A DNA stretch of 64,000 nt from Pochonia chlamydosporia 170 (GCF_001653235.2 NW_019154043.1:806001-870000); one strand, 5' to 3'; shown: positions 1 to 10,488, numbered from the stretch's first letter. A program made the numbers and translations. The notes: generated by a model not told the origin, from the letters alone.

Positions 1-895
1 ATTTATTTCGCTGAGGATTCGTGTTCCACATCTCAGCGTCATATTCATATGGATCATACCCGACAGAGAGAATCAGGTCCGCATGACAGAGCAGTTTGTC
101 GCCAGGCTGATTCCTGAAGAGCCCAATCCGACCGTAGAACAAATGCAGCAGGTCCTCGCTAATAGCGCCGGCAGCCTGAAATGTCTCAACAACAGGCAAG
201 TTGAATGCAGAAACGAGCCGTTGTGTTGCCGCGACTGTCTCGGGGTCTGCAGCTCTCATCCCCAGTAAGACTACTGGCCGACGCGCAGAAGAGAGTAATT
301 CGGAGACGGTAGCAATGGCAGACGGGCTCGCCGGACCATGGACCGGAGCTTCGAACCTCTGAACAGCATGGTCTAGGCCACCAACACTGCTGTTGACCAG
401 ATCTACTGGCAAGGCCAACGCCGTGGCACCCTGGGGGAAGTCGAGGGCATCTCGAAAGACGTTGGCGAGAACTTCATGAACCTGGTCCTCGATAACCACT
501 TTAACAATAGACTTGCAGACACCATCGAGGACTTTAGCGACGTCTAAATTTTGGTGTGTATGTCTGGTTCCTTGAGTTCGCGACACGGTACCAGTAATCG
601 CGACGACTGGATCGCCCTCAGACGTTGCTGTAGCCAGACCAGTGACGAGATTGGTGGTTCCAGGACCTGATGTAACTAGGCAAATTCCCGGACGACCAGT
701 TAGGCGCCCTACAGCGGCGGCCATGAATGCTGCATTCTGCTCATGTCGGCAAACTATGAGTTTGATGGCTGGATGGTCTCGAAGGGCATTGAAAATGCCG
801 TCTATCTTCGCTCCCGGGACGCCAAATACATGAGTGACGCCTGCCTTGGCTAGAGCTTGCACGATGAGATTCGCGATTGGGAGATTTCCCGTCAT
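1..895 (-). CDS. Catabolic (AlsS-type) acetolactate synthase, C-terminus cut by window edge
   Basis: Thiamine-diphosphate enzyme that condenses two pyruvates to 2-acetolactate. The frame is open without introns from ATG 895 to the window edge, giving 298 residues that cover the N-terminal PYR domain and much of the central domain. The start is the first ATG of the conserved region. The RHEQNAAFMA motif carries the cofactor-activating Glu (E52); VFGVPGAKID, VTSGPGTTN and, near the edge, GRIGLFRNQPGD followed by a GYDPYEYD motif are those of bacterial catabolic enzymes (Bacillus AlsS, Klebsiella BudB), not of fungal Ilv2. No mitochondrial presequence is visible, so a cytosolic enzyme is inferred. 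It lies downstream of, and on the same strand as, the acetolactate decarboxylase gene, so its product would feed acetoin formation. Other TPP decarboxylases are less likely because the AlsS-specific central motif is present. Confidence 0.9.
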   Translation of the reverse strand, partial: MTGNLPIANLIVQALAKAGVTHVFGVPGAKIDGIFNALRDHPAIKLIVCRHEQNAAFMAAAVGRLTGRPGICLVTSGPGTTNLVTGLATATSEGDPVVAITGTVSRTQGTRHTHQNLDVAKVLDGVCKSIVKVVIEDQVHEVLANVFRDALDFPQGATALALPVDLVNSSVGGLDHAVQRFEAPVHGPASPSAIATVSELLSSARRPVVLLGMRAADPETVAATQRLVSAFNLPVVETFQAAGAISEDLLHLFYGRIGLFRNQPGDKLLCHADLILSVGYDPYEYDAEMWNTNPQRNK

Positions 896-1524
896 GGTGT
901 TGCGTGATGGAGACTCGGTGATGTCTTACATCCAAGCAGTTGAGTGCGGTATGAGATGTGGGAACTCCGATTGATGTGGTTATATATGTGAACGTCTATT
1001 GATCGGTCACGCCACTTTTGCAGTCCCTTGGCTAGTATTCACTTCCACATAAACTGCCGCAGGCGGCGAATCTCTAAACTTTGATGGGTGTGCCTTCGGG
1101 ACTCGCGGATGCGGCTTGGTGGACACTAATTGTCCCCATCTGAGACTAGATAAGCGATCGAGAGGAGGGCTGAATTAAGCCCAAACCTTTGAAAGGGTTG
1201 CAGGGCGTCGGCTTGGCGCAAATCATCTTCAGCGGGCTTCTCATCATACTGTCTCTCTGGTTAGTTGGTTCACGTCCGCTGTGAGTTGCCTCTGATTGTA
1301 CTGTGACTGCTCACTGGAATTCAGTTACATCAGGATAAGTGGCTCAAAACTGGAGCCAAGCTGAAGCCGTGCTGGAGTGTTGGAGAATTCACTTTGTTTC
1401 CATTCATTGTTGTACAGTTGTGCATTGGGTAAGATTATTTGTGTTAATTGAAGATGAATTATCGTTTAAATTTGTTGATGAAACTGGCGCAAGACTGTCG
1501 TCTCACCAGAGTCATGTAATCTAT
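896..1524. other. Intergenic between acetolactate decarboxylase and synthase
   Basis: About 630 nt between two same-strand genes. It should hold the decarboxylase 3' end and the synthase promoter. I see no further gene; the plus-strand frame at 1339-1644 runs antisense into the decarboxylase and has no recognisable content. Confidence 0.6.
980..986 (-). promoter_or_regulatory. TATA-like box upstream of acetolactate synthase
   Basis: TATATAA on the minus strand about 85 nt before the ATG at 895. It suggests the synthase has its own promoter rather than being co-transcribed with the decarboxylase. Confidence 0.35.
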
Positions 1525-2238
1525 CTATCCTTCTACCTTTTTCAGCGCATCGCCACCCGGCTCAAGTTTCGCCTTATCAAAATCATTCGACTCCGGAAGC
1601 TCCAAATGAAACGAATTGAGAACATCAGCCGTCAACTGAAGTGAACCGCTCGCTTCCAGCGCCAGAACATGACCTCCAAAAGTATTATCAGATGATAAAA
1701 AGTGCGCATGTAAACCGCCAACTGATATTCCGTCCATAAAAGAAGGACTCCAGAAACCCACGATTGTCCCCCGCACATGTTCGTACTTGTTGACTTTCTG
1801 ATGCTCTCCAAGCTCTGAGAGCGACTGTCCCGGATATTCCTGCCCACGCACGACTCTTGCAGTCATGGTATCAAATTGGCCCTCTAGCTTGAAGATTATG
1901 AAACGATTCGTCGCGCCCGGGTAGATTCTGAGTAAATTGTCTCGGATTGCGTCCTTGTGAGGTAGGCCATCTATTGACAGCGATCGGTCTTTTGAAAAGT
2001 GTGCGACCATGGCAAAAGGAAGTTGTTGTTGATCGTCCAAAACCTTGACATCACCAGAAGATTGCAAATGGTATGGAACACCGTTCACTACGACGACTTC
2101 CCCGTCCACATTGGCCACCGTGCCGAGTCCGTAGTTCCCATGCGAGAGGAGATTGGACACCCGGATACCGGTAGAGGCTATGCCGGCCATCAGCGCAGAC
2201 GCTGTGGAATACTGAAAGAGCTGGGATGCGGGTGCCAT
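1525..2238 (-). CDS. Alpha-acetolactate decarboxylase (AlsD/BudA family)
   Basis: Decarboxylates 2-acetolactate to acetoin. The 237-residue intronless frame covers the whole bacterial family length: the N-terminal LFQYSTASALMAG motif, HGNYGLGT around residues 33-40, DGE with Glu47, and the metal site GLHAHF...FGGHVL. His177 and His179 followed by His190 keep the His-x-His-x10-His spacing of the zinc ligands in the Brevibacillus enzyme. The C-terminal LPESNDF segment and the terminal VEG also fit the family. The ATG at 2238 immediately precedes the conserved start, and no signal or transit peptide is seen. Its same-strand neighbour is an AlsS-type synthase, so the two enzymes make a two-step pyruvate-to-acetoin route. 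Family assignment is secure; bacterial ancestry is an inference from family distribution and lack of introns. Confidence 0.93.
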   Translation of the reverse strand: MAPASQLFQYSTASALMAGIASTGIRVSNLLSHGNYGLGTVANVDGEVVVVNGVPYHLQSSGDVKVLDDQQQLPFAMVAHFSKDRSLSIDGLPHKDAIRDNLLRIYPGATNRFIIFKLEGQFDTMTARVVRGQEYPGQSLSELGEHQKVNKYEHVRGTIVGFWSPSFMDGISVGGLHAHFLSSDNTFGGHVLALEASGSLQLTADVLNSFHLELPESNDFDKAKLEPGGDALKKVEG

Positions 2239-3532
2239 GACTGAGATGGAGGCCAGGAGGATGAGAGTAATAGGGTAAAGATGATTGGAAAACGCTGCTG
2301 TAATTCACTTCTGGAGTGGCTAGTGCACAGCATCACAGGACCCTTGAGATTGTCGTGGAAGTACTAGAGAAGATAAGTGAACTGAGAAAGAGTCGAATGA
2401 TGTCCGCTGTTTCTTTTACGTCTTGGCCGATGATTCCGCCACAAAATCCGACGTTTGCGACTAGTGCGGCTTTGCCTTTTGTTTACGTCCATACAGGTAT
2501 TTTATAGGCAAACCCAACACGTGGCGCTGTGCAAAGTTAATAAATCACCATAGAGGACCCATGGAGAGCCACCGCCCTGGAGGTGGTTGTGGCCTGGGAG
2601 TTTTGTTTGTTGGCGTTGACGGTTGTTGCAGAAACTCCAGGGTTCTTGATCAATGTACCCTTCATTGCTGACTGCCTCATCACTTATTGTCATTACTTGC
2701 ACCTAACTAGGTGGTTTGCTTTGTGCCGTGTGGTGGCACAGTGGTAGCAAACTAGTTTGCTGCAGCAGGATCCAGTGGCTCAAGACACTGCTCTCTATTA
2801 GATCAAAGGTGGCATGGCTCTTTGGAAGAAGCCTCATTCTGGGTCAAAGGGAAACAATACAAAAAGGCGATCCTGCTACTACGCAAAGTAAATCGACTAA
2901 CTCCCTACGATGCTTCAACCCACTGTACCACACAGGGCAACAAGATACTGAAACGAGTCAAGATGCCGAACGGCAATGCTGTCAATCCAAGTGCCACCGA
3001 AGATACAAGGTTGTCCCAGGCACTCGTGGGATGTTCCCTAGTTTGGCGCTTCATTCGACACTAAAGAAGTTCATAGTCAGCGACTCTCAGCGGACACGCA
3101 ATGGGTCTCGTAGCCCCTACGATAAGTGGCGTCAAGGATAGTTGGTATATCTGGTTCTACGTATCATGACTGCGTGTAGTACTTGAATGAAACTACCCAA
3201 AGAAGAATCCGATTCGATCACACGTCACACGTTGGCTTTTATGTTCACGGAGGCCTCTATCAACACCAATTACAACCAATCTCAATCTTTCACTCTGTAT
3301 TCCGTACGCATCAGCATATCCTTCAGCCCTGTGCTTAGTATGCGGGGAATACGACGGAACTAGTGAGACATGGCGGCATTTTTGGGGCTCAGCTCGATCA
3401 AAACGTCATCTTACTGCCGTCCAACATCTGTTGCGAACCAGTTAACTGGTTGATAAGAACCAGCGTTTTCCACCACTTTCATCTTCAGTAAAATCATCAA
3501 TCAAGAAGTCGCCCAAACTGCAAAGAGTCAAA
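2239..3532. other. Intergenic, divergent promoter region
   Basis: Lies between the leftward decarboxylase and the rightward gene at 3533. Apart from the TATA box at 2498-2506 I see no convincing gene. The 141-codon plus-strand frame at 2716-3141 lacks recognisable protein features. Confidence 0.5.
2498..2506 (-). promoter_or_regulatory. TATA box upstream of acetolactate decarboxylase
   Basis: TATAAAATA on the minus strand, about 260 nt before the ATG at 2238, which allows a leader of roughly 230 nt. Confidence 0.35.
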
Positions 3533-4561
3533 ATGGCTCCCGGCAAAGAAGATGCCTCTATTCTGGACCAGAAACGCCAAGACGGCAGCTACCCCAATGC
3601 TCAACCATCATCAACAGCTCCCTTAGTCTCAGAATCTGCAACCGAGCCAGCTCCCATCGCCGGTCCAAGCACGCAACTAGATCCATTAGAGAAGGCACCT
3701 ACATACGAAGAAGCAACAAGCGCAACCGGCCATGTTCCGACCGTCGACTCGCCATTTGACTTTCCTACAGACGCAGAACTTCCGCCCTCCTACGACGCTC
3801 ACAGTGAAGCAGAAGCTGGGCCAAGCTCAAGCGCCTCCACGGCAAAACCCATCGCGATCCCTCAAATCGCACCTGATCCTGCCGCTCCATTCCTCCCTTC
3901 TTACCCGCCATCACTTCTAGCCTCTGGCATCACTGAGCAAACATGGCGCTCATTCCTGAATACCGTGTCTGCCTTCCTAACCGCCAAAGTATCCGATAGA
4001 GCCATCGCCCACGCTGGAGACATGGCAAAGAGCCTAGGCGAGCCGCCCAAAAACTACGGCAAGAGTCTTGTCACTCACACCAAATCAGTTGGAAAGCAAA
4101 TCGCCAAAGACGCAAAGCGCTTCAACGTGTTCGGTGTGGCGTTTGGCGTCATTGGAGGCGCAATCTCCATCCCAATGCACGTTGCGTTTGGTGCGGTGCA
4201 CACTATATTCGAGATTCCGGCTACTGCCATCTCTGCTGTGTCTAAATCGCCTAGGACGCCGGTACAAAGGGCAGCTACATACGCGGCTGTCGCCAATAAG
4301 GATTGGTTTAATGCCAGGGGCCTTCATGCGGTGTTGTTAGATACGAAAGAGTTGGCGGAGATGATTCATGTTCCCATGAAAAAGATTCTGGAGATGGCTG
4401 CGGATGGAGGGAAGAATGGAACAGCGGCAGCTACTATGGCTGCTTTGGAGCCACACATTGAGAAGTTGAAAGTTGTGGATGATGAGGTTGTGGTGTTGAA
4501 TGGCAAGTCATTGTGGTTGGTGCTTGTACCAGTTGTCAAGGAAGAAGAGCCGAAGAAGTAG
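3533..4561 (+). CDS. Fungal protein with PPxY motif and central hydrophobic segment, function unknown
   Basis: 342 residues in one exon. I do not recognise a named family. Residues 1-130 are Pro/Ser/Ala-rich and disordered-looking, with a PPSY motif at 84-87 (a PPxY-type ligand for WW domains of Rsp5/Nedd4 ubiquitin ligases) and Tyr-containing Pro motifs near 56-58 and 122-126. Residues about 198-236 are hydrophobic and Gly/Ala-rich and could associate with a membrane. The C-terminal part is mixed alpha/beta-like and ends in a charged tail (EEEPKK). The start has a good context (AAAATGGC) and sits in an A/C-rich leader. A WW-domain-recruited membrane adaptor is possible but is only inferred from the motif. 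Confidence 0.8.
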   Translation: MAPGKEDASILDQKRQDGSYPNAQPSSTAPLVSESATEPAPIAGPSTQLDPLEKAPTYEEATSATGHVPTVDSPFDFPTDAELPPSYDAHSEAEAGPSSSASTAKPIAIPQIAPDPAAPFLPSYPPSLLASGITEQTWRSFLNTVSAFLTAKVSDRAIAHAGDMAKSLGEPPKNYGKSLVTHTKSVGKQIAKDAKRFNVFGVAFGVIGGAISIPMHVAFGAVHTIFEIPATAISAVSKSPRTPVQRAATYAAVANKDWFNARGLHAVLLDTKELAEMIHVPMKKILEMAADGGKNGTAAATMAALEPHIEKLKVVDDEVVVLNGKSLWLVLVPVVKEEEPKK

Positions 4562-5865
4562 GTAATCATCGCTGGGCGGCTGATAGAAGATTGAAGAAAG
4601 AAGTTTCGCTTGGAAGAGAGAATGGGCTCGGCGTAGAGTCGCATGACGAAATACGGCGGCTAAGTTCTCGCTAAGGGAATGATGGGGCTTGTTGCTCACT
4701 GGGATGGCCTAAGAATGCCGTTGTTTGTCGCTCCAACACATGTAAATATTCGCTTTAACACGATTTCATGTTGATAAGTTCTATGATACTAAGATACTGA
4801 AACCAGCGACGACTTTGTGACTTTCGTGAGGGTTATTCCCAGGAACTTGGCGTGGAGCTTTTATAAGTTGTGGTTCAATACTTTTGGTATGGCAAAAGAG
4901 CGACCGACATAGTCAAGGATATAACACAAGACGAACCCTTTTAATCACTTCTGCTGTTCGGCTTATCCGATGAGGTCGCCAAAGATACAATCTGATGATT
5001 CGACGTAAAGCCTCATTGACGGAACAGCATCCCAATAGACTCACACAGTGCACAACATACAAGGGGTTCGGTGTCAAAGAATTTATGATGCCTAAGTCAT
5101 CCCCGTGAAGCTATGTAGTCAACCAAGGCCAGAAGTTTCGCGCTTTTGTATTGGGTAAGTAATAAGTTAAAAGCAGGCAGCCAACACACGTTCCTTTCTC
5201 TGAACGTTACGAACAGAACCAAACTTGGACCAACGCATCGGGTGGCATCGCTCGATTCATCTACATCATGGTCCAGCTGTCGGGGCAGTCTAGAACTAAA
5301 CCTACTTTCCTTCAGCCTCGTCACAAATCCGCAGGTAAGCAGCCAACTCTTCCCTTCTCAAGGCTTGGGGAACAGTTGGTAACGTCTCGTTGGTCCCGCC
5401 CCAAACCAACACGTGGACTGCTTCGGCAAAGGACCAACCAAATAAGGTTAAGAACAACGTTGCAGGAACAAAGGATTCTGAGTGCATCCGGGGTCAGATT
5501 TCGGTCAGGAACCGCAAGGTTAATGTGATTGCTCATCTGTAATAACAACTGCTACGCGTGAAAGACCAGTCTCACACCTGACATTGTCGTTGTCGGCCAA
5601 TCGTACACATTGACCCGGGACAATGGGTTCTGCACGGCCCCTTAGATACATACTGCTGAATGCAAAGATCTAACAGTATACAAGTCTCTCATTCCGGATG
5701 TGGTGATTCACAGTTCGGTTACTGACCTATTGATGTCAAAAACGGTGAGAAAAATCTCCCGCTTGCATTATAAGAAGTCTTGCTCTCCCGTCAAAAGTAA
5801 CAGCATGTCTTCATTCACTCACACTTCGCACAAAATACCCTCCTACCTAAAAAAACACATCCAAA
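4562..5865. other. Intergenic, no gene seen
   Basis: About 1.3 kb between two rightward genes. Only short frames occur, without features; a TATA box for the next gene lies at 5769-5775. Confidence 0.5.
5769..5775 (+). promoter_or_regulatory. TATA box of the secreted barrel-protein gene
   Basis: TATAAGA about 95 nt upstream of the ATG at 5866, followed by a C/A-rich leader typical of fungal mRNAs. Confidence 0.45.
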
Positions 5866-6255
5866 ATGCTCACCATCGCCAAAGCCCTCGCGGCCGTCAT
5901 GGCACTCACTCTTACTGCCAATGCTGCGCCAACCCCTGAGACAGAGAACATGAACGAGCTTGATGCTCGTGACAATGGTGACTTCACCTGGTATCACACC
6001 GGTCTCGGTGCCTGCGGGTGGACAAACCATAACGGCGAGTTGGTTGCCGCTGTCGGTCATGCTCTATATGATCGTACTCGCCCGTGTGGTCGCAGGATCC
6101 GCGCCCACCACAGAGGCAAGTCTATTGTTGTCACGGTTGTCGACCGTTGTGAAGGCTGCAAAGACAACGATGTGGACTTTACGCCTGAGGGTTTCAAGAG
6201 GCTTGTTGGTAGCCTTGGACCTGGTCGTGTCCGAGGCACTTGGGAATTTATCTGA
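5866..6255 (+). CDS. Small secreted double-psi beta-barrel (RlpA/barwin-like) protein
   Basis: 129 residues. Residues 1-21 form a signal peptide ending at ANA-A, followed by a short acidic propeptide-like stretch containing a DAR site. From about residue 37 the chain matches the compact barrel family seen in fungal RlpA-like, expansin-like and papain-inhibitor-like proteins: GDFTWYHTGLGACGW, a CGRRI segment, the core VVTVVDRCEGC, and DVDFTPEGFKRL. The four mature Cys would form two disulfides. Such proteins are extracellular and bind carbohydrate or act as protease inhibitors; most have no proven catalysis, and no cellulase or expansin C-terminal module is present. Host-interaction or wall-remodelling roles are possible. 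Confidence 0.88.
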   Translation: MLTIAKALAAVMALTLTANAAPTPETENMNELDARDNGDFTWYHTGLGACGWTNHNGELVAAVGHALYDRTRPCGRRIRAHHRGKSIVVTVVDRCEGCKDNDVDFTPEGFKRLVGSLGPGRVRGTWEFI

Positions 6256-6917
6256 ATGTAATGTTATGGACTGTTTCTCGACTTGGATGTCTCCTCATTT
6301 GGAGACTCTACAGGAACTGGGATTGGGAGAAAACTGATGAGCTCAAAAAGTGGGTGGTGTTAAAAGCGTTGATTGAACAAAGTCAAAGTTTCGTGTATAT
6401 TGAATGCAATTAGCTTTCTAATTGGTTGTTTCACTTGGTGACGCTGTAAATGTACTTGATCGTTTCCGTAAGTGATGGAGAAATGAAAGTTAGTTGGGTG
6501 AGGCAGTTCTATGAACAATGGTACTCATCTCGACGGGAATTGGTTCCGACACAACGTTTACAATGTCCCCCACAATGTTTTATCTATCAGCTTAGTAATG
6601 AGTGCATCATTTGAAGATTCACTCGTCACAAAAAGTGACAACCAAGCACTCCACTAGTGCCACCACAGAGGGATGCTGCAATCTGCGAAACAATTGACAC
6701 CCACCCCCTGAAAAAGTCCTCTACCATATGAGCCAAGAATCATCTAGACATACTAGTTTGATGTAGTTCGAGTTATTCCCCTTGGCGCAGGGCACATGCC
6801 ATTACCACCACTCGGAATATGACACAATGTATCAAGTACAAGAAAGAGCCCACGAGCGAATCAGCAACCTGGACAGTACTAAAATGAATTCATTGACCAA
6901 TTCATAAATTCATGACG
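6256..6917. other. Intergenic between convergent genes
   Basis: Holds the 3' ends of two converging genes. Nothing else is seen. Confidence 0.5.
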
Positions 6918-7847
6918 CTAAATCTTCTCGCTCATAATCGCGTGTCCTCCATATCCCATAAACTTGGCCTGAATCTGCATGCTATCCAAAACTCTCTGCT
7001 TCACACCCACATCCTCAATGTCCATGCGCAAAAACGCGCCATGCGTAGACTTGAACTCATAATGCTTCAGAATGTCCCACATCCGAGCCAGTTCCTCCAC
7101 GCTCAGCGGAATATAGTTGGGTATGCTCCAGAGGAACGAAAACGAATTGAGACCAGGCGGCTTGGCTCGCGTAGCACCCGTTCCATCAACCTCCCACTTG
7201 CCAATGCCGGCAGGCGTCGTCATCAGCGTATCGGCAATGAACAGACGGCCGTCGAACAAGAGAACCAATGAGCCCGGGAAGTGACCACCAAGCTTGATAA
7301 TCTTGGCATCAGTGCCTTCCACCGTGGTGTCGATCTCCTTGACCAGCACCTGGTGGCCGGAATCCATGGTCGTCCAGACTTTGTCCTCAGCGGCAATGTA
7401 TACGGGGCAATTGAACGCCTGGCCCCATTGTACGTGGGTGCTGTAGTAATGCGGGTGACTGATGACAACGGCTTTCAGCCCGCCAAGCTCGTTGATCCTG
7501 TTGATGGTGTCTTGGTCGAGGAGCGTCAGGCAGTCCCACAGGATGTTGCCGCCAGGAGTGCGAATGAGAATGGCCCTCTGTCCAATGGCGAATTTCGGTG
7601 TTGTCGTGAGCGAAATCAAGCGATCATCTTCAGCGTAGGTAGTAAATTCATTTCGGTGCTTCTTGACCAATTCGTCATGAGTTGTGAACGACTGTCCTGA
7701 CGGCGGAACATATTGTCGCGGGTCATCGCAAATAAGACATGTCTTGACGACGGAGCGATCAGAGCTTGGGAACTGAGTGCCGCAGGCATTACAGATGAGC
7801 CATGAGCCCGTAGCTGCGGGATCGTATTTCTCGGTTGTAAACGTCAT
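6918..7847 (-). CDS. Metallo-beta-lactamase-fold protein with N-terminal zinc ribbon
   Basis: 309 residues from the ATG at 7847; a further in-frame start at 7904 adds 19 residues that look non-conserved. An N-terminal zinc ribbon (C19-x2-C22 and C37-x2-C40) precedes an MBL-type fold. The first metal motif is HPHYYSTH (131-138) instead of the canonical HxHxDH: the first two His are kept but the Asp-His pair is not at its usual place. Later ligand positions look intact, with GGHFPGS (H189) and IADT (D206). Fungi contain many such uncharacterised MBL hydrolases. The substrate is unknown and the altered first motif makes catalytic activity uncertain. It converges on the secreted barrel gene. Confidence 0.82.
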   Translation of the reverse strand: MTFTTEKYDPAATGSWLICNACGTQFPSSDRSVVKTCLICDDPRQYVPPSGQSFTTHDELVKKHRNEFTTYAEDDRLISLTTTPKFAIGQRAILIRTPGGNILWDCLTLLDQDTINRINELGGLKAVVISHPHYYSTHVQWGQAFNCPVYIAAEDKVWTTMDSGHQVLVKEIDTTVEGTDAKIIKLGGHFPGSLVLLFDGRLFIADTLMTTPAGIGKWEVDGTGATRAKPPGLNSFSFLWSIPNYIPLSVEELARMWDILKHYEFKSTHGAFLRMDIEDVGVKQRVLDSMQIQAKFMGYGGHAIMSEKI

Positions 7848-8367
7848 GGTGATGGGAATACGTAGGCTGTGGAGATGCTTGAGAGAGCAGGACAAGAAGA
7901 TCAAGATGCGGTGTTGCAGATTAAAGATCTACAATGTGGCACTTACGGGGCATTTATAAAGAAAGACATCGGCAGCCAGTTCCGAACGAATAGCCTATCT
8001 TGAGACAGCTTCCATAAGCGATGAAGCTTTTCGGGCGAATCTTCACGATACCCCAGGTTCTTTTGCTGACGCCACCGTTATGATGGTGGGACCAATTGAC
8101 GTCGCGCCCACTCTATTAAGTGCGGCTGACAAACTTGATGGTGGTGTTGATGGAAGTTGGGGGAATTGGCTGTAAGACATGCATTGTGGCAGATGGATGT
8201 TGATCCAGATTTCGACAAGACTCCGAGATCTGTGTATTTCTGGATCACATCAGCCCGCAACGTCATAGTGTTAGTCACTTCGGACCACAGTACTCCGTCA
8301 AGTATCACACAGCCATAGTAAACTTCATTTCTCATTTTCCGTATCGTCAATCGGCTCTACCAAACGC
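7848..8367. other. Intergenic, no gene seen
   Basis: About 520 nt holding the promoter of the MBL-fold gene and the 3' end of the next leftward gene. A 90-codon minus frame at 8078-8350 lacks support. Confidence 0.5.
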
Positions 8368-9409
8368 TCAAAGCAAATCCATCAACTTATCAGTAACCTG
8401 CCCAAGATTGACACCAAAGTTCTTAGGCGCGGTCTGCAAATACAAAGCATCCCCCTCAACAACCACCTCATTATACCCGCTCTTAATAACGCCCTCGTCC
8501 ACAACCCTGAAAAACACATTTCCACTGGCGACAGCCTCGTTGACACCCTCCCTGATCATCTCATCCTCCTTGGCCTTGTTATACTCCAACCAGCTGGCGA
8601 GCGCCTCAAAGTATCCCTTGATGTACATGCCCAGGTTGACTTCCCAGCTCTCGTCCGCATCCTTCGCAGCCTTGAGCTTCTCATAGGCGGCTTCGAATTC
8701 GGGCTTCAGGGTGATTTCCTTGCCGAGCTGCTCGTTGATCTTGGCCTGGATAGGGTCAATCTGCTTGGTGTACTCCTCGCGGATAGACTTGCGGGCGACG
8801 TAGCTCATGGAGAGTGAGGGAGCGGATGCCGCGTTGAGGGCCTTGGTGAGGTGTTCCTCTGACGTGGCGTAGTCGATGTTACTGCCCAGAGCGTCTTCGT
8901 TAAAGAGAATGACAAGGGCGCCTGACTCAGAGACTTCGCAGCCGCAGTAGCTGAATTTCTTGTTTACGTCGAGGTCCATGGTGAGGACGTGGGCGTGGGC
9001 GAGGGTGTTGAGTTCATTCTTGCCGTCGTCGCCGTACTTGGAGACAAAGCTCTTGAGTTGCCACTCTACACCTTCAACGTAGCTGCTCCTTGTTAGCAAT
9101 TTGGAGTAGAATCGGTGGGAAAGCAGGGTAAGCATACGCGTTGATCATGGCGCCGGGGGACTCCTTGGCATAGCCGTCCTTTGCGTAGGCGTAGATTTGG
9201 TTGGGGTTAATGTCGATGGTCCATTCTGCGCCAAGAAGCTCAGAGATCTTCTTTGCTAGTCCATCCTTATTGGCTTCCCAGCTGTCGCGGACTGGAAAAG
9301 TCAGTTGAATTCACCAAAGCGAACTATATATGTGATTGTAACAGGAGGCGAACTTACCATCCTTTCGGATCGCAAGAGGGAGCTTATCAACAGGAGGAAG
9401 ACGGCTCAT
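8368..9409 (-). CDS. Conserved-looking intracellular protein, function unknown (3 exons)
   Basis: Exons read 9409-9358, 9291-9138 and 9082-8368. Donors GTAAGT and GTATGC and a TGCTAAC branch before the second acceptor give an in-frame 306-residue protein. It starts MSRLPPVDKLPLAIRKD and has no signal peptide or membrane span. The middle (about residues 175-255) is Lys/Glu-rich and helical; the C-terminus is beta-like (SGNVFFRVVDEG...). I considered F-actin capping protein alpha because of length and general composition, but its conserved C-terminus is absent. I do not recognise the family. The clean splicing and even composition make it a real gene. Confidence 0.8.
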
Positions 9410-10488
9410 TTTGACGACTTGAAGACAAACTAAAAACTTTTGAAACTAAAAATGCTGGAATATTGTGTAATGATGCTGACTCTGCCAAGCTTCCATCTCG
9501 AAAGAGCAGCAACCCCTCTCTTATACAATTTCATCCAGACCCCTCAACATCAACGTGGGCTCCTCCCAAAAGCCACCAAGCTCCTATTGCATCAGCTCAA
9601 CTCAACTATCAGTCTATCAGCCTCATAAGGCTACCAGGGAAACTACCGTGCCGTCTCAACATACCTTCAAATTTCCCCGTTGCCAAGAAACTCCGTTCCC
9701 ATCTCCCAATTCCGCGTTTCGCCTCGTGCCACGTCCCCTCAGCCACGCAAGAGCCGAACTATCCGTTCCAGTGAAACAATCCCAGTCCCCTCAATCTGCC
9801 TACCTACATGGTAGGTATCAGCGCATAGTTTAGTTTCTCAGCCTCTGGTTCTCCCCATGCAGCGGAGCCTCAGTCCCTTGAGACTATTGCCCAGCCTTGA
9901 CCCCATTTGGCGGAACCATCTTCAGCTACCGCGCTCACAATTACAGGGGTAGCAACAAGCACACGAAAAACCATATTTGGTTTCCGTGGGGCCGCTCAGG
10001 CACAATGGAGATGTGCTTGATGTCACCGGGGTTCAAGAATCAGCTCTTTCCCGGCTGAGTGGTCGAACTTGTGGCCAAACGGGTGCGGTGCGTGGTCCGG
10101 GCAAAGTAGAAAAATAGCCACAAAACGCCAAGACCGAGCCGAGACTCGTGAGGCTGAGATGATGGCATAGAGTTGTCAGGGGCATCAGGAAGAGGCTTTG
10201 ATATTTGGGCTTGGCGAATTGGGAACTGTTTGGCGAGATGAGATGCGTGATTGCGTAAGTGGTAATGAGGGAGGTGGAGGGTTTGAGTCGTGGATGAGGA
10301 GGAGGGGCGAAGCTGCGCTGATGAAGCTGTCACGATTCATTTTCACGACATAAAGGTTATATCCTGAGCTTTCTGGAAGAAATAGTAGCTCATAAACGAA
10401 TCAATATTTCACTCCATCTTTACTCACCGCTATTGCACCACCTATCAAACAACCACTATTCATTTCACACCACATAGCAAAGCCCACC
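9410..10488. other. Divergent promoter region, C/T-rich
   Basis: Separates a leftward gene (ATG 9409) from a rightward gene (ATG 10489). The plus strand is C-rich over about 9480-9800. No gene is seen. Confidence 0.5.

Noticed and set aside
2733..2795. tRNA-like A-box (GGCACAGTGGTAG)
   Set aside because: No matching B-box, T arm or acceptor stem could be folded around it.
8368..9409. F-actin capping protein alpha as identity of the three-exon gene
   Set aside because: The spliced protein lacks the conserved C-terminal signature and overall pattern of that family.
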